From contig NC_079875.1 in NCBI RefSeq assembly GCF_029227915.1, forward strand, positions 2,976,001 to 3,040,000: a DNA stretch of 64,000 nucleotides, given 5' to 3'. Source of the stretch: Hydractinia symbiolongicarpus. Taxonomy: Eukaryota; Cnidaria; Hydrozoa; Anthoathecata; Hydractiniidae. Below the pieces are notes generated by a model. That model did not search any database and was not told the origin of the DNA. It saw only the letters and a program-made list of their open reading frames with translations. The position numbers were made by a program, and so were the translations under genes. Shown piece after piece: positions 10,911 to 22,664 of this stretch; the first letter of the stretch is position 1; the number at the start of each line of letters is the position of its first letter.

Positions 10911-13900
10911 ATCGCTGAGTTCCAGCAATCAAGTCAAGTTAAGAATAATGTTATTTCTTGGAGTCCAATTGTGTCATTTATCTCATTCATAAAGACAAAG
11001 TCCAAAATCAGTTCAATTAAGTCTCACAGCCAATCGTTTCACTGTTAAAAGCGCTGCAAGCTAGTAATGTCAGTAAAATATCGCTAAATACATGTTGGTA
11101 CGAATATGTGACGCAAGCTTTGAAACTCAAACGGACTAATGACGTTAGAAATTCAATGAAATTTAGTTTTGGAAACTGTCTCTATTTTCACGGGGCGCGC
11201 CAACGGCTCGGATTGGTCCCACAGTAAAAAATGACTTGTTTATCTAAGTTTTTATATAAAGCGCTACCATAGCGCCCAGTGTAATCGCTGAGTTCCAGCA
11301 ATCACGTCAAGTTAAGAATAATGTTCTTTCTTGGAGTCCAATTGTGTCATTTATTACATTTATAAGGTGAAAGTCCAAGATCAGTTCAATTAAGTCCCAC
11401 AGTCAATCGTTTCACTGGTAAAAGCGATGCAACCTAGTAATATCAGAAAAATATCGCTAAATACATGTTGGTACGAATATGTGACGCAACCGTTGAAACT
11501 CAAACGGACTGATACCGCTAGAAAGTCATTGATATATAGTTTTTGAAACTGTCTCTATTTCCTCAGCGCGCGCTAAAGGCTAGGATTGGTCCCACAATAA
11601 GGAATGACTTTTTTATCTAACTTTTTAAATAAGGCGCTGCCATAGCGCCCAGGGTAATCGCTAAGTTCCAGCAATCAAGTCAAGTTAAGAATAATGTTAT
11701 TTCTTGGAGTCCAATTGTGTCATTTATTACATTTATAAGGTGACAGTCCAAGATCAGTACAATTAAGTCTCACAGTCAATGCTTTCACTGGTAAAAGCGA
11801 TGGAACCTAGTAATATCAGAAACATATCGCTAAATACATGTTGGTACCAATATGTGACGCCGCCGTTGAAACTCAAACGGACTGATGCTGTTAGAAAGTC
11901 ATTGAAATGTAGTTTTGAAAACTGTCTCTATTTTCTCAGCGCGAGCTAACGGCTAGGATTGGTCCCACAGTAACAAATGACTTATTTATCTAAATTTTTA
12001 AATAAAGCGCTACCACAACGGCCAGTGTAATCGCTGAGATACAGCAATCATGTCAAATTAAGAAGAATGTTATTTTTTAGAGTCCAATTGTGTCATTTAT
12101 CTCATTCATAAAGACAAAGTCCAAAATCAGTTCAATTAACTCTCACAGCCAATCGTTTCACTGTTAAAAGCGCTGCAAGCTAGTAATATCAGAAAAATAT
12201 CGCTAAATACATGTTGGTACGAATATGTGACGCAACCGTTGAAACTCAAACGGACTGATACCGCTAGAAAGTCATTGATATATAGTTTTTGAAACTGTCT
12301 CTATTTCCTCAGCGCGCGCTAAAGGCTAGGATTGGTCCCACAATAAGGAATGACTTTTTTATCTAAATTTTTAAATGAAACGCTACCACAGCCCCCAGTG
12401 TAATCGCTGAGATACAGCAATCATGTCAAATTAAGAAGAATGTTATTTTTTAGAGTCCAATTGTGTCATTTATCTCATTGATAAAGTCAAAGTCCAAAAT
12501 CAGTTCAATTAAGTCTCACAGTCAATGGTTTCACTGTTAAAAGCGATGCAACCTAGTAATATCAGAAAAATATCGCTAAATACATGTTGGTACGAATATG
12601 TGACGCAACCGTTGAAACTCAAACGGACTGACACCGCTAGAAGATCATTAAAATATAGTTTTTGAAACTGTGTCTATTTCCTTAGCGGGCGCTAACGGCT
12701 AGGATTGGTCCCACAATATGGAATGACTTTTTTTTATCTAAATTCTTAAATGAAACGCTACCACAGCGCCCAGTGTAATCGCTGAGATACAGCAATCATG
12801 TCAAAGTAAAAAGATTGTTATTTTTTAGAGTCCAATTGTGTCATTTCTCTCATTGATAAAGTCAAAGTCCAAAATCAGTTCAATTAAGTCTCACAGTCAA
12901 TGGTTTCACTGCTAAAAGCGATGCAACCTAGTAATATCAGAAAAATATCGTTAAATACATGTTGGTACCAATATGTGACGTCGCCGTTAAAACTCAAACG
13001 GACTGATGCCGTTAGAAAGTCATTGAAATGTAGTTTTGAAAACTGTCTCTATATTCTCAGCGCGCGCAAAGGTCTAGGATTGGTCACACAGTAAAAAATG
13101 ACTTAATTATCTAAATTTTTGAATGAAACGCTGCCACAGAAGTCAATGAAATGTAGTTTTGAAAACTGTCTCTATTTTCTCAGCGCGTGCTAACGGCTAG
13201 GTTTGGTCCCACAGAAACAAAAGACTTACTTATCTAAAATTTTAAATGAAACGCCACCACAGCGCCCTGTGTAATCGCTGAGTTCTAGCAATCATGTCAA
13301 ATTAAGAAGAATGTTATTTTTTAGAGTCCAATTGTGTCATTTATCTCATTTATAAAGACAAAGTCCATAATCAGTTCTATCAAGTCTCACAGTCAATCGT
13401 TTCACTGTTAAAAGCGGTGCAAGCTAGTAATGTCAGTAAAATATCGCTAAATACATGTTGGTGCGAATATGTGACGCAAGCTTTGAAACTCAAACGGACT
13501 AATGACGTTAGAAATTCAATGAAATGTAGCTTTTGAAACTGTCTCTATTTTCTCAGTGCGCGCTAACGGCTAGGATTAGTCTCACAGTAAGAAATGACTT
13601 ATTAATCTAAATTCTTAAATGAAGTGCTACTATTTATCTAAATTTTTAATTATAGCGTTACCACAGCGCCCAATTTAATCGCTGAGTTCCAGCAATCAAG
13701 TCTAATTCAGAAAAATTTTTATTTCTTGGAGTCCAATTGTGTCATTTATCTGATTTGTAAGGTCAATGTCCAAAATCAGTTCAATTAAGTCCCACAGTCA
13801 GTCGTTTCACGGTTGAAAGCGTTGCAACTTAGTAATGTCAGAAAAATATCGCTAAGTACATGTTGCTACGAATATGTGAGGCAACCGTTGTTACTCAAAC

Positions 13901-14688
13901 GGACTGATACCGTCAGAAAGTCCATGAAATATAGTTATTAAATCTGTCTCTATTTCTTCAGCGCGCACTAACGGCTAGGATTGGTCCCACAGTACAAGTT
14001 GACTTAATTATCTAAGTTTTTAAACAAAGCGCTGCCACAGCGCGCTGTGTAACTGCTGAGGTCAAGCAATCATGTCAAATTAAGAAGAATGTTATTTCTT
14101 GCAGTCCAATTGGCTCATTTATCACATTGATAAGGTCAAAGTCCAAAATCCTTTCAATTAAGCCCCACAGTCAGTCGTTTCACGGTTGAAAGCGTTGCAA
14201 CTTAGTAATATCAGAAAAATATCGCTAAGTACATGTTGTTACGAATATGTGACGCAACCGTTTTAACTCAAACGGACTGATAGGGATAGAAATTTATTGA
14301 AATGTTATTTTCGAAACTGTCTCTATTTCTACACACGCGCTAACGGCTAGGATTGGTCCCACAGTACAAATTGACTTAATTATCTAAGTTTTTAAACAAA
14401 GCGCTGCCACAGCGCGCTGTGTAACTGCTGAGGTCAAGCAATCATGTCAAATTAAGAAGAATGTTATTTCTTGCAGTCCAATTGGCTCATTTATCACATT
14501 GATAAGGTCAAAGTCCAAAATCCTTTCAATTAAGCCCCACAGTCAACCGTTTCACTGTTAAAAGCGATGCGACCTAGCAATATCAGAAACATATCGCTGA
14601 ATACTTGTTGGTACGAATATGTGACGCAACCGTTTTAACTCAAACGGACTGATAGCGTTAGAAATTTATTGAAATGTAATTTTTGAAA
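10911..14688 (+). repeat. Segmental copy B of 2,133-5,910 (offset 8,778-8,779)
   Basis: About 3.78 kb, ten units including one XL and one L, repeats 2,133-5,910 almost base for base. Unit starts are 11025, 11398, 11771, 12144, 12517, 12892 (XL), 13388 (L), 13793, 14166 and 14538. Differences noticed include CTGTTAAAAG for CTGCTAAAAG near 12,535, AAAGACTTAC for AAATGACTTAC near 13,220, and AATTCAGAAAA for AATTAAGAAAA near 13,708. The offset shifts by 1 bp near 12,450, where copy A has one T fewer. The right end is at 14,680-14,688, where the text changes from the GAAATGTAATTTTTGAAA form to the GAAAACTGTCTC form inside shared TTTTGAAA. Confidence 0.85.
12892..13387 (+). repeat. XL monomer (496 bp), copy 2
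   Basis: Same 123-bp partial duplication as at 4,113, with the same junction after CTGCCACAG. It lies 8,779 bp downstream, inside the block 10,911-14,688, and is followed by an L unit exactly as the first copy is. Confidence 0.88.
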
Positions 14689-17600
14689 ACTGTCTCTATT
14701 TTCTCAGCGCGAGCTAACGGCTAGGATTGGTACCACAGTAACAAATGACTTATTTATCTAAATTTTTAAATGAAGCGCTACCACAACGGCCAGTGTAATC
14801 GCTGAGATACAGCAATCATGTCAAATTAAGAAGAATGTTATTTTTTAGAGTCCAATTGTGTCATTTATCTCATTCATAAAGACAAAGTCCAAAATCAGTT
14901 CAATTAAGTCTCACAGCCAATCGTTTCACTGTTAAAAGCGCTGCAAGCTAGTAATGTCAGTAAAATATCGCTAAATACATGTTGGTACGAATATGTGACG
15001 CAAGCGTTGTACCTGAAACGGACTGATACCGTTAGAAAATCAATGAAATTTAGTTTTGGAAACTGTCTCTAATTTCACGGGGCGCGCTAACGGCTCGGAT
15101 TGGTCCCACAGTAAAAAATGACTTGTTTATCTAAGTTTTTATATAAAGCGCTACCATAGCGCCCAGTGTAATCGCTGAGTTCCAGCAATCAAGTCAAGTT
15201 AAGAATAATGTTATTTCTTGGAGTCCAATTGTGTCATTTATCTCATTCATAAAGACAAAGTCCAAAATCAGTTCAATTAAGTCTCACAGCCAATCGTTTC
15301 ACTGTTAAAAGCGCTGCAAGCTAGTAATGTCAGTAAAATATCGCTAAATACATGTTGGTACGAATATGTGACGCAAGCTTTGAAACTCAAACGGACTAAT
15401 GACGTTAGAAATTCAATGAAATTTAGTTTTGGAAACTGTCTCTATTTTCACGGGGCGCGCCAACGGCTCGGATTGGTCCCACAGTAAAAAATGACTTGTT
15501 TATCTAAGTTTTTATATAAAGCGCTACCATAGCGCCCAGTGTAATCGCTGAGTTCCAGCAATCAAGTCAAGTTAAGAATAATGTTCTTTCTTGGAGTCCA
15601 ATTGTGTCATTTATTACATTTATAAGGTGAAAGTCCAAGATCAGTTCAATTAAGTCCCACAGTCAATCGTTTCACTGGTAAAAGCGATGCAACCTAGTAA
15701 TATCAGAAAAATATCGCTAAATACATGTTGGTACGAATATGTGACGCAACCGTTGAAACTCAAACGGACTGATACCGCTAGAAAGTCATTGATATATAGT
15801 TTTTGAAACTGTCTCTATTTCCTCAGCCCGCGCTAAAGGCTAGGATTGGTCCCACAATAAGGAATGACTTTTTTATCTAACTTTTTAAATAAGGCGCTGC
15901 CATAGCGCCCAGGGTAATCGCTAAGTTCCAGCAATCAAGTCAAGTTAAGAATAATGTTATTTCTTGGAGTCCAATTGTGTCATTTATTACATTTATAAGG
16001 TGACAGTCCAAGATCAGTACAATTAAGTCTCACAGTCAATGCTTTCACTGGTAAAAGCGATGGAACCTAGTAATATCAGAAACATATCGCTAAATACATG
16101 TTGGTACCAATATGTGACGCCGCCGTTGAAACTCAAACGGACTGATGCTGTTAGAAAGTCATTGAAATGTAGTTTTGAAAACTGTCTCTATTTTCTCAGC
16201 GCGAGCTAACGGCTAGGATTGGTCCCACAGTAACAAATGACTTATTTATCTAAATTTTTAAATAAAGCGCTACCACAATGGCCAGTGTAATCGCTGAGAT
16301 ACAGCAATCATGTCAAATTAAGAAGAATGTTATTTTTTAGAGTCCAATTGTGTCATTTATCTCATTCATAAAGACAAAGTCCAAAATCAGTTCAATTAAC
16401 TCTCACAGCCAATCGTTTCACTGTTAAAAGCGCTGCAAGCTAGTAATATCAGAAAAATATCGCTAAATACATGTTGGTACGAATATGTGACGCAACCGTT
16501 GAAACTCAAACGGACTGATACCGCTAGAAAGTCATTGATATATAGTTTTTGAAACTGTCTCTATTTCCTCAGCGCGCGCTAAAGGCTAGGATTGGTCCCA
16601 CAATATGAAATGACTTTTTTTTATCTAAATTCTTAAATGAAACGCTACCACAGCGCCCAGTGTAATCGCTGAGATACAGCAATCATGTCAAATTAAAAAG
16701 ATTGTTATTTTTTAGAGTCCAATTGTGTCATTTCTCTCATTGATAAAGTCTAAGTCCAAAATCAGTTCAATTAAGTCTCACAGTCAATGGTTTCACTGCT
16801 AAAAGCGATACAACCTAGTAATATCAGAAAAATATCGTTAAATACATGTTGGTACCAATATGTGACGTCGCCGTTAAAACTCAAACGGACTGATGCCGTT
16901 AGAAAGTCATTGAAATGTAGTTTTGAAAACTGTCTCTATATTCTCAGCGCGCGCAAAGGTCTAGGATTGGTCACACAGTAAAAAATGACTTAATTATCTA
17001 AATTTTTGAATGAAACGCTGCCACAGAAGTCAATGAAATGTAGTTTTGAAAACTGTCTCTATTTTCTCAGCGCGTGCTAACGGCTAGGTTTGGTCCCACA
17101 GAAACAAATGACTTACTTATCTAAAATTTTAAATGAAACGCCACCACAGCGCCCTGTGTAATCGCTGAGTTCTAGCAATCATGTCAAATTAAGAAGAATG
17201 TTATTTTTTAGAGTCCAATTGTGTCATTTATCTCATTTATAAAGACAAAGTCCATAATCAGTTCTATCAAGTCTCACAGTCAATCGTTTCACTGTTAAAA
17301 GCGGTGCAAGCTAGTAATGTCAGTAAAATATCGCTAAATACATGTTGGTGCGAATATGTGACGCAAGCTTTGAAACTCAAACGGACTAATGACGTTAGAA
17401 ATTCAATGAAATGTAGCTTTTGAAACTGTCTCTATTTTCTCAGTGCGCGCTAACGGCTAGGATTAGTCTCACAGTAAGAAATGACTTATTAATCTAAATT
17501 CTTAAATGAAGTGCTACTATTTATCTAAATTTTTAATTATAGCGTTACCACAGCGCCCAATTTAATCGCTGAGTTCCAGCAATCAAGTCTAATTAAGAAA

Positions 17601-19244
17601 AATTTTTATTTCTTGGAGTCCAATTGTGTCATTTATCTGATTTGTAAGGTCAATGTCCAAAATCAGTTCAATTAAGTCCCACAGTCAGTCGTTTCACGGT
17701 TGAAAGCGTTGCAACTTAGTAATGTCAGAAAAATATCGCTAAGTACATGTTGCTACGAATATGTGAGGCAACCGTTGTTACTCAAACGGACTGATACCGT
17801 CAGAAAGTCCATGAAATATAGTTATTAAATCTGTCTCTATTTCTTCAGCGCGCACTAACGGCTAGGATTGGTCCCACAGTACAAATTGACTTAATTATCT
17901 AAGTTTTTAAACAAAGCGCTGCCACAGCGCGCTGTGTAACTGCTGAGGTCAAGCAATCATGTCAAATTAAGAAGAATGTTATTTCTTGCAGTCCAATTGG
18001 CTCATTTATCACATTGATAAGGTCAAAGTCCAAAATCCTTTCAATTAAGCCCCACAGTCAGTCGTTTCACGGTTGAAAGCGTTGCAACTTAGTAATGTCA
18101 GAAAAATATCGCTAAGTACATGTTGTTACGAATATGTGACGCAACCGTTTTAACTCAAACGGACTGATAGGGATAGAAATTTATTGAAATGTTATTTTCG
18201 AAACTGTCTCTATTTCTACACACGCGCTAACGGCTAGGATTGGTCCCACAGTACAAATTGACTTAATTATCTAAGTTTTTAAACAAAGCGCTGCCACAGC
18301 GCGCTGTGTAACTGCTGAGGTCAAGCAATCATGTCAAATTAAGAAGAATGTTATTTCTTGCAGTCCAATTGGCTCATTTATCACATTGATAAGGTCAAAG
18401 TCCAAAATCCTTTCAATTAAGCCCCACAGTCAACCGTTTCACTGTTAAAAGCGATGCCACCTAGCAATATCAGAAAGATATCGCTGAATACTTGTTGGTA
18501 CGAATATGTGACGCAACCGTTTTAACTCAAACGGACTGATAGCGTTAGAATTTTATTGAAATGTAATTTTTGAAACTGTCTTTATTTGTACACACGCGCT
18601 AACGGCTAGGATTGCTCCCACAGTAAAAAATGACTTATTTATCTAAAGTTTTGAATGAAACGCTACCACAGCGCCCAGTGTAATCGCTGAGTTCCAGCAT
18701 TCAAGTCAAATTAAGACGAATGTTATTTTTTGAAGTCCAATTGTGTCATTTATCTCATTTATAAAGTCAAAGTCCAAAATCAGGTCAATTAAGTCTCACA
18801 GTCAATCGTTTCACTGTTAAAAGCGGTGCAAGCTAAGAATGTCAGAAAAATATCGCTAAATACTTGTTGGTACGAATATGAGACGCAAGCGTTGTACCTG
18901 AAACAGACTGATACCATTAGGAAGTCAATGAAATGTAGTTTTGGAAACTGTGTCTATTTTCTCAGCGCGCGGTAACGGCTAGGAATGGTCCCACAGTAGC
19001 AAATGACTTATTTATCTACATTTTTAAATGAAACGCTACCACAGCGCCCAGTGTAATCGCTGAGATACAGCAATCATGTCAAATTAAGAAGAATGTTATT
19101 TTTTAGAGTTCAATTGTGTGATTTATCTCATTTATAAAGACAAATTCCATAATCAGTTCAATCAAGTCTCACAGTCAATCGTTTCACTGTTAAAAGCGGT
19201 GCAAGCTAGTAATGTCAGTAAAATATCGCTAAATACATGTTGGT
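14689..19244 (+). repeat. Segmental copy C of ~1,652-6,578 with one unit deleted
   Basis: Unit starts are 14912, 15285, 15658, 16031, 16404, 16779 (XL), 17275 (L), 17680, 18053, 18425, 18797 and 19170. From 14,689 to about 16,583 the text matches 1,652 onward at an offset of 13,038. From about 16,604 the offset is 12,666, a loss of 372 bp, which is one unit. The hybrid unit is 16,404-16,778: its left part has CGCTAAAGGC and its right part has CAATATGAAA. The right end lies between 19,220 and 19,260, where the type changes from the 6,504 form to the 3,366 form. Confidence 0.85.
16779..17274 (+). repeat. XL monomer (496 bp), copy 3
   Basis: Same partial duplication and junction as at 4,113, at an offset of 12,666 bp. 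It differs by GATACAACC in place of GATGCAACC near its start. It is followed by an L unit at 17,275, keeping the XL-L order of the other left-half copies. Confidence 0.88.
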
Positions 19245-19916
19245 ACGAATATGTGACGCAACCGTTGAAACTCAAACGGACTGATACCGCTAGAAAGTCA
19301 TTGATATATAGTTTTTGAAACTGTCTCTATTTCCTCAGCGCGCGCTAAAGGCTAGGATTGGTCCCACAATAAGGAATGACTTTTTTATCTATATTTTTAA
19401 ATGAAACGCTACCACAGCCCCCAGTGTAATCGCTGAGATACAGCAATCATGTCAAATTAAGAAGAATGTTATTTTTAGAGTCCAATTGTGTCATTTATCT
19501 CATTGATAAAGTCAAAGTCCAAAATCAGTTCAATTAAGTCTCACAGTCAATGGTTTCACTGCTAAAAGCGATGCAACCTAGTAATATCAGAAAAATATCG
19601 CTAAATACATGTTGGTACGAATATGTGACGCAACCGTTGAAACTCAAACGGACTGACACCGCTAGAAGATCATTAAAATATAGTTTTTGAAACTGTGTCT
19701 ATTTCCTCAGCGGGCGCTAACGGCTAGGATTGGTCCCACAATATGAAATGACTTTTTTTTATCTAGATTCTTAAATGAAACGCTACCACAGCGCCCAGTG
19801 TAATCGCTGAGATACAGCAATCATGTCAAATTAAAAAGATTGTTATTTTTTAGAGTCCAATTGTGTCATTTCTCTCATTGATAAAGTCAAAGTCCAAAAT
19901 CAGTTCAATTAAGTCT

Positions 19917-20412
19917 CACAGTCAATGGTTTCACTGCTAAAAGCGATGCAACCTAGTAATATCAGAAAAATATCGTTAAATACATGTTGGTACCAATATG
20001 TGACGTCGCCGTTAAAACTCAAACGGACTGATGCCGTTAGAAAGTCATTGAAATGTAGTTTTGAAAACTGTCTCTATATTCTCAGCGCGCGCAAAGGTCT
20101 AGGATTGGTCACACAGTAAAAAATGACTTAATTATCTAAATTTTTGAATGAAACGCTGCCACAGAAGTCAATGAAATGTAGTTTTGAAAACTGTCTCTAT
20201 TTTCTCAGCGCGTGCTAACGGCTAGGTTTGGTCCCACAGAAACAAATGACTTACTTATCTAAAATTTTAAATGAAACGCCACCACAGCGCCCTGTGTAAT
20301 CGCTGAGTTCTAGCAATCATGTCAAATTAAGAAGAATGTTATTTTTTAGAGTCCAATTGTGTCATTTATCTCATTTATAAAGACAAAGTCCATAATCAGT
20401 TCTATCAAGTCT
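19917..20412 (+). repeat. XL monomer (496 bp), copy 4
   Basis: Same partial duplication and junction as at 4,113, at an offset of 15,804 bp. It is followed by an L unit at 20,413. After that L unit the array jumps to the equivalent of 6,909, so five units present in the first copy are missing here. Confidence 0.88.
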
Positions 20413-21190
20413 CACAGTCAATCGTTTCACTGTTAAAAGCGGTGCAAGCTAGTAATGTCAGTAAAATATCGCTAAATACATGTTGGTGCGAATATGTGAC
20501 GCAAGCTTTGAAACTCAAACGGACTAATGACGTTAGAAATTCAATGATATGTAGCTTTTGAAACTGTCTCTATTTTCTCAGTGCGCGCTAACGGCTAGGA
20601 TTAGTCTCACAGTAAGAAATGACTTATTAATCTAAATTCTTAAATGAAGTGCTACTATTTATCTAAATTTTTAATTATAGCGTTACCACAGCGCCCAATT
20701 TAATCGCTGAGGTCCAGCAATCAAGTCTAATTAAGAAAATTTTTTATTTCTTGGAGTCCAATTGTGTCATTTATCTGATTTGTAAGGTCAATGTCCAAAA
20801 TCAGTTCAATTAAGTCCCACAGTCAGTCGTTTCACGGTTGAAAGCGTTGCAACTTAGTAATGTCAGAAAAATATCACTAAGTACATGTTGCTACGAATAT
20901 GTGAGGCAACCGTTGTTACTCAAACGGACTGATACCGTCAGAAAGTCCATGAAATATAGTTATTAAATCTGTCTCTATTTCTTCAGCGCGCACTAACGGC
21001 TAGGATTGGTCCCACAGTACAAATTGACTTAATTATCTAAGTTTTTAAACAAAGCGCTGCCACAGCGCGCTGTGTAACTGCTGAGGTCAAGCAATCATGT
21101 CAAATTAAGAAGAATGTTATTTCTTGCAGTCCAATTGGCTCATTTATCACATTGATAAGGTCAAAGTCCAAAATCCTTTCAATTAAGCCC

Positions 21191-21546
21191 CACAGTCAAC
21201 CGTTTCACTGTTAAAAGCGATGCGAATACTTGTTGGTACGAATATGTGACGCAACCGTTTTAACTCAAACGGACTGATAGCGTTAGAAAGTTATTGAAAT
21301 GTAATTTTTGAAACTGTCTTTATTTGTACACACGCGCTAACGGCTAGGATTGCTCCCACAGTAAAAAATGACTTATTTATCTAAAGTTTTGAATGAAACG
21401 CTACTACAGCGCCCAGTGTAATCGCTGAGTTCCAGCATTCAAGTCAAATTAAGACGAATGTTTTTTTTTGAAGTCCAATTGTGTCATTTATCTCATTTAT
21501 AAAGTCAAAGTCTGTTCTGTGAGACTTAATCTGTTCAATTAAGTCT
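21191..21546 (+). repeat. Short monomer (356 bp), second copy
   Basis: This matches the unit at 7,282 at an offset of 13,909 bp, with the same 28-bp deletion (GATGCGAATACTTG) and the same end insertion. It confirms that both changes were present before the block was copied. Confidence 0.85.
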
Positions 21547-21551
21547 CACAG
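21517..21551. repeat. Perfect 14-bp inverted repeat with 7-nt loop, second copy
   Basis: CTGTGAGACTTAAT at 21,517-21,530 pairs with ATTAAGTCTCACAG at 21,538-21,551 around the loop CTGTTCA. It is identical to the hairpin at 7,608-7,642, so neither arm has mutated since the duplication. Confidence 0.92.
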
Positions 21552-22664
21552 TCAATCGTTTCACTGTTAAAGGCGATGCAAGCTAGTAATGTCTGAAAAG
21601 TATTGCTAAATACAGGTTAGTACCAATATGAGACGCAAACGTTGTACCTGAAGTGGACTAATTCCGTTAGAAAGTCAATGAAATGGAGTCTATGTAACTG
21701 TCTTTATATCCCCAGCGCGCGTTAACGGCTAGGATTGGTCCCACCGTAAAAAGAGTCTTATTTATCTAATTTTTTAAATAAAGCGCTGCCATAGCGCCCA
21801 GGGTAATCGCTAAGTTCCAGCAATCAAGTCAAGTTAAGAATAATGTTATTTCTTGGAGTCCAATTGTGTCATTTATTACATTTATAAGGTGACAGTCCAA
21901 GATCAGTTCAATTAAGTCCCACAGTCAATCGTTTCACTGTTAAAAGCAACGCAACCTAGGAATATGAGAAAAATATCGCTAAGTACATGTTGGTACGAAT
22001 ATGTGACGCAACCGTTTTAACTTAAACGGACTGATAGCGTTAGAAATTTATTGAAATGTAATTTTTGAAACTGTCTTTATTTCTACACACGCGCTAACGG
22101 CTAGGATTGCTCTCACAGTAAAAAATGACTTATTTATCTAAAGTTTTGAATGAAACGCTACCACAGCGCCCAGTGTAATCGCTGAGTTCCAGCATTCAAG
22201 TCAAAATAAGAAGAATGTTACTTCTTAGAGTACACTTGCCTCATTTGCCACATTCGTAAGGTCAAGGTCCAGAATCAGTTCAATTAAGTCCCACAGTCAA
22301 TCGTTTCACTGATAAAAGCGATGCAACCTAGTAATAGCAGAAAAATATCGCTAAGTACATGTTGGTACGAAAATGTGACGCAACTGTTGTTAGTCAAGCG
22401 GACTGATGCCGTTAGAAAGTCCATGAAATACAGTTTTTAGATCTGTCTCTATTTCTTTAGCGCACGCTAACGGCTAGGATTGGTCCCACAGTACAAATTG
22501 ACTTAATTATTTAAATCTTTAAACAAAGCGCTGCCACAGCGCCCTGTGTAACTGTTGAGGTCAAGCAATCATGTCAAATTAAGAAGAATGTTATTTCTTG
22601 GAGTCCAATTGGCTCATTTATCACATTGATAAGGTCAAAGTCCAAAATCTTTTCAATTAAGTCC

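Noticed and set aside
19118-19318. 66-codon open frame
   Set aside because: It arises in a hybrid unit at the edge of copy C and D. Same satellite frame as above; a by-product of recombination.
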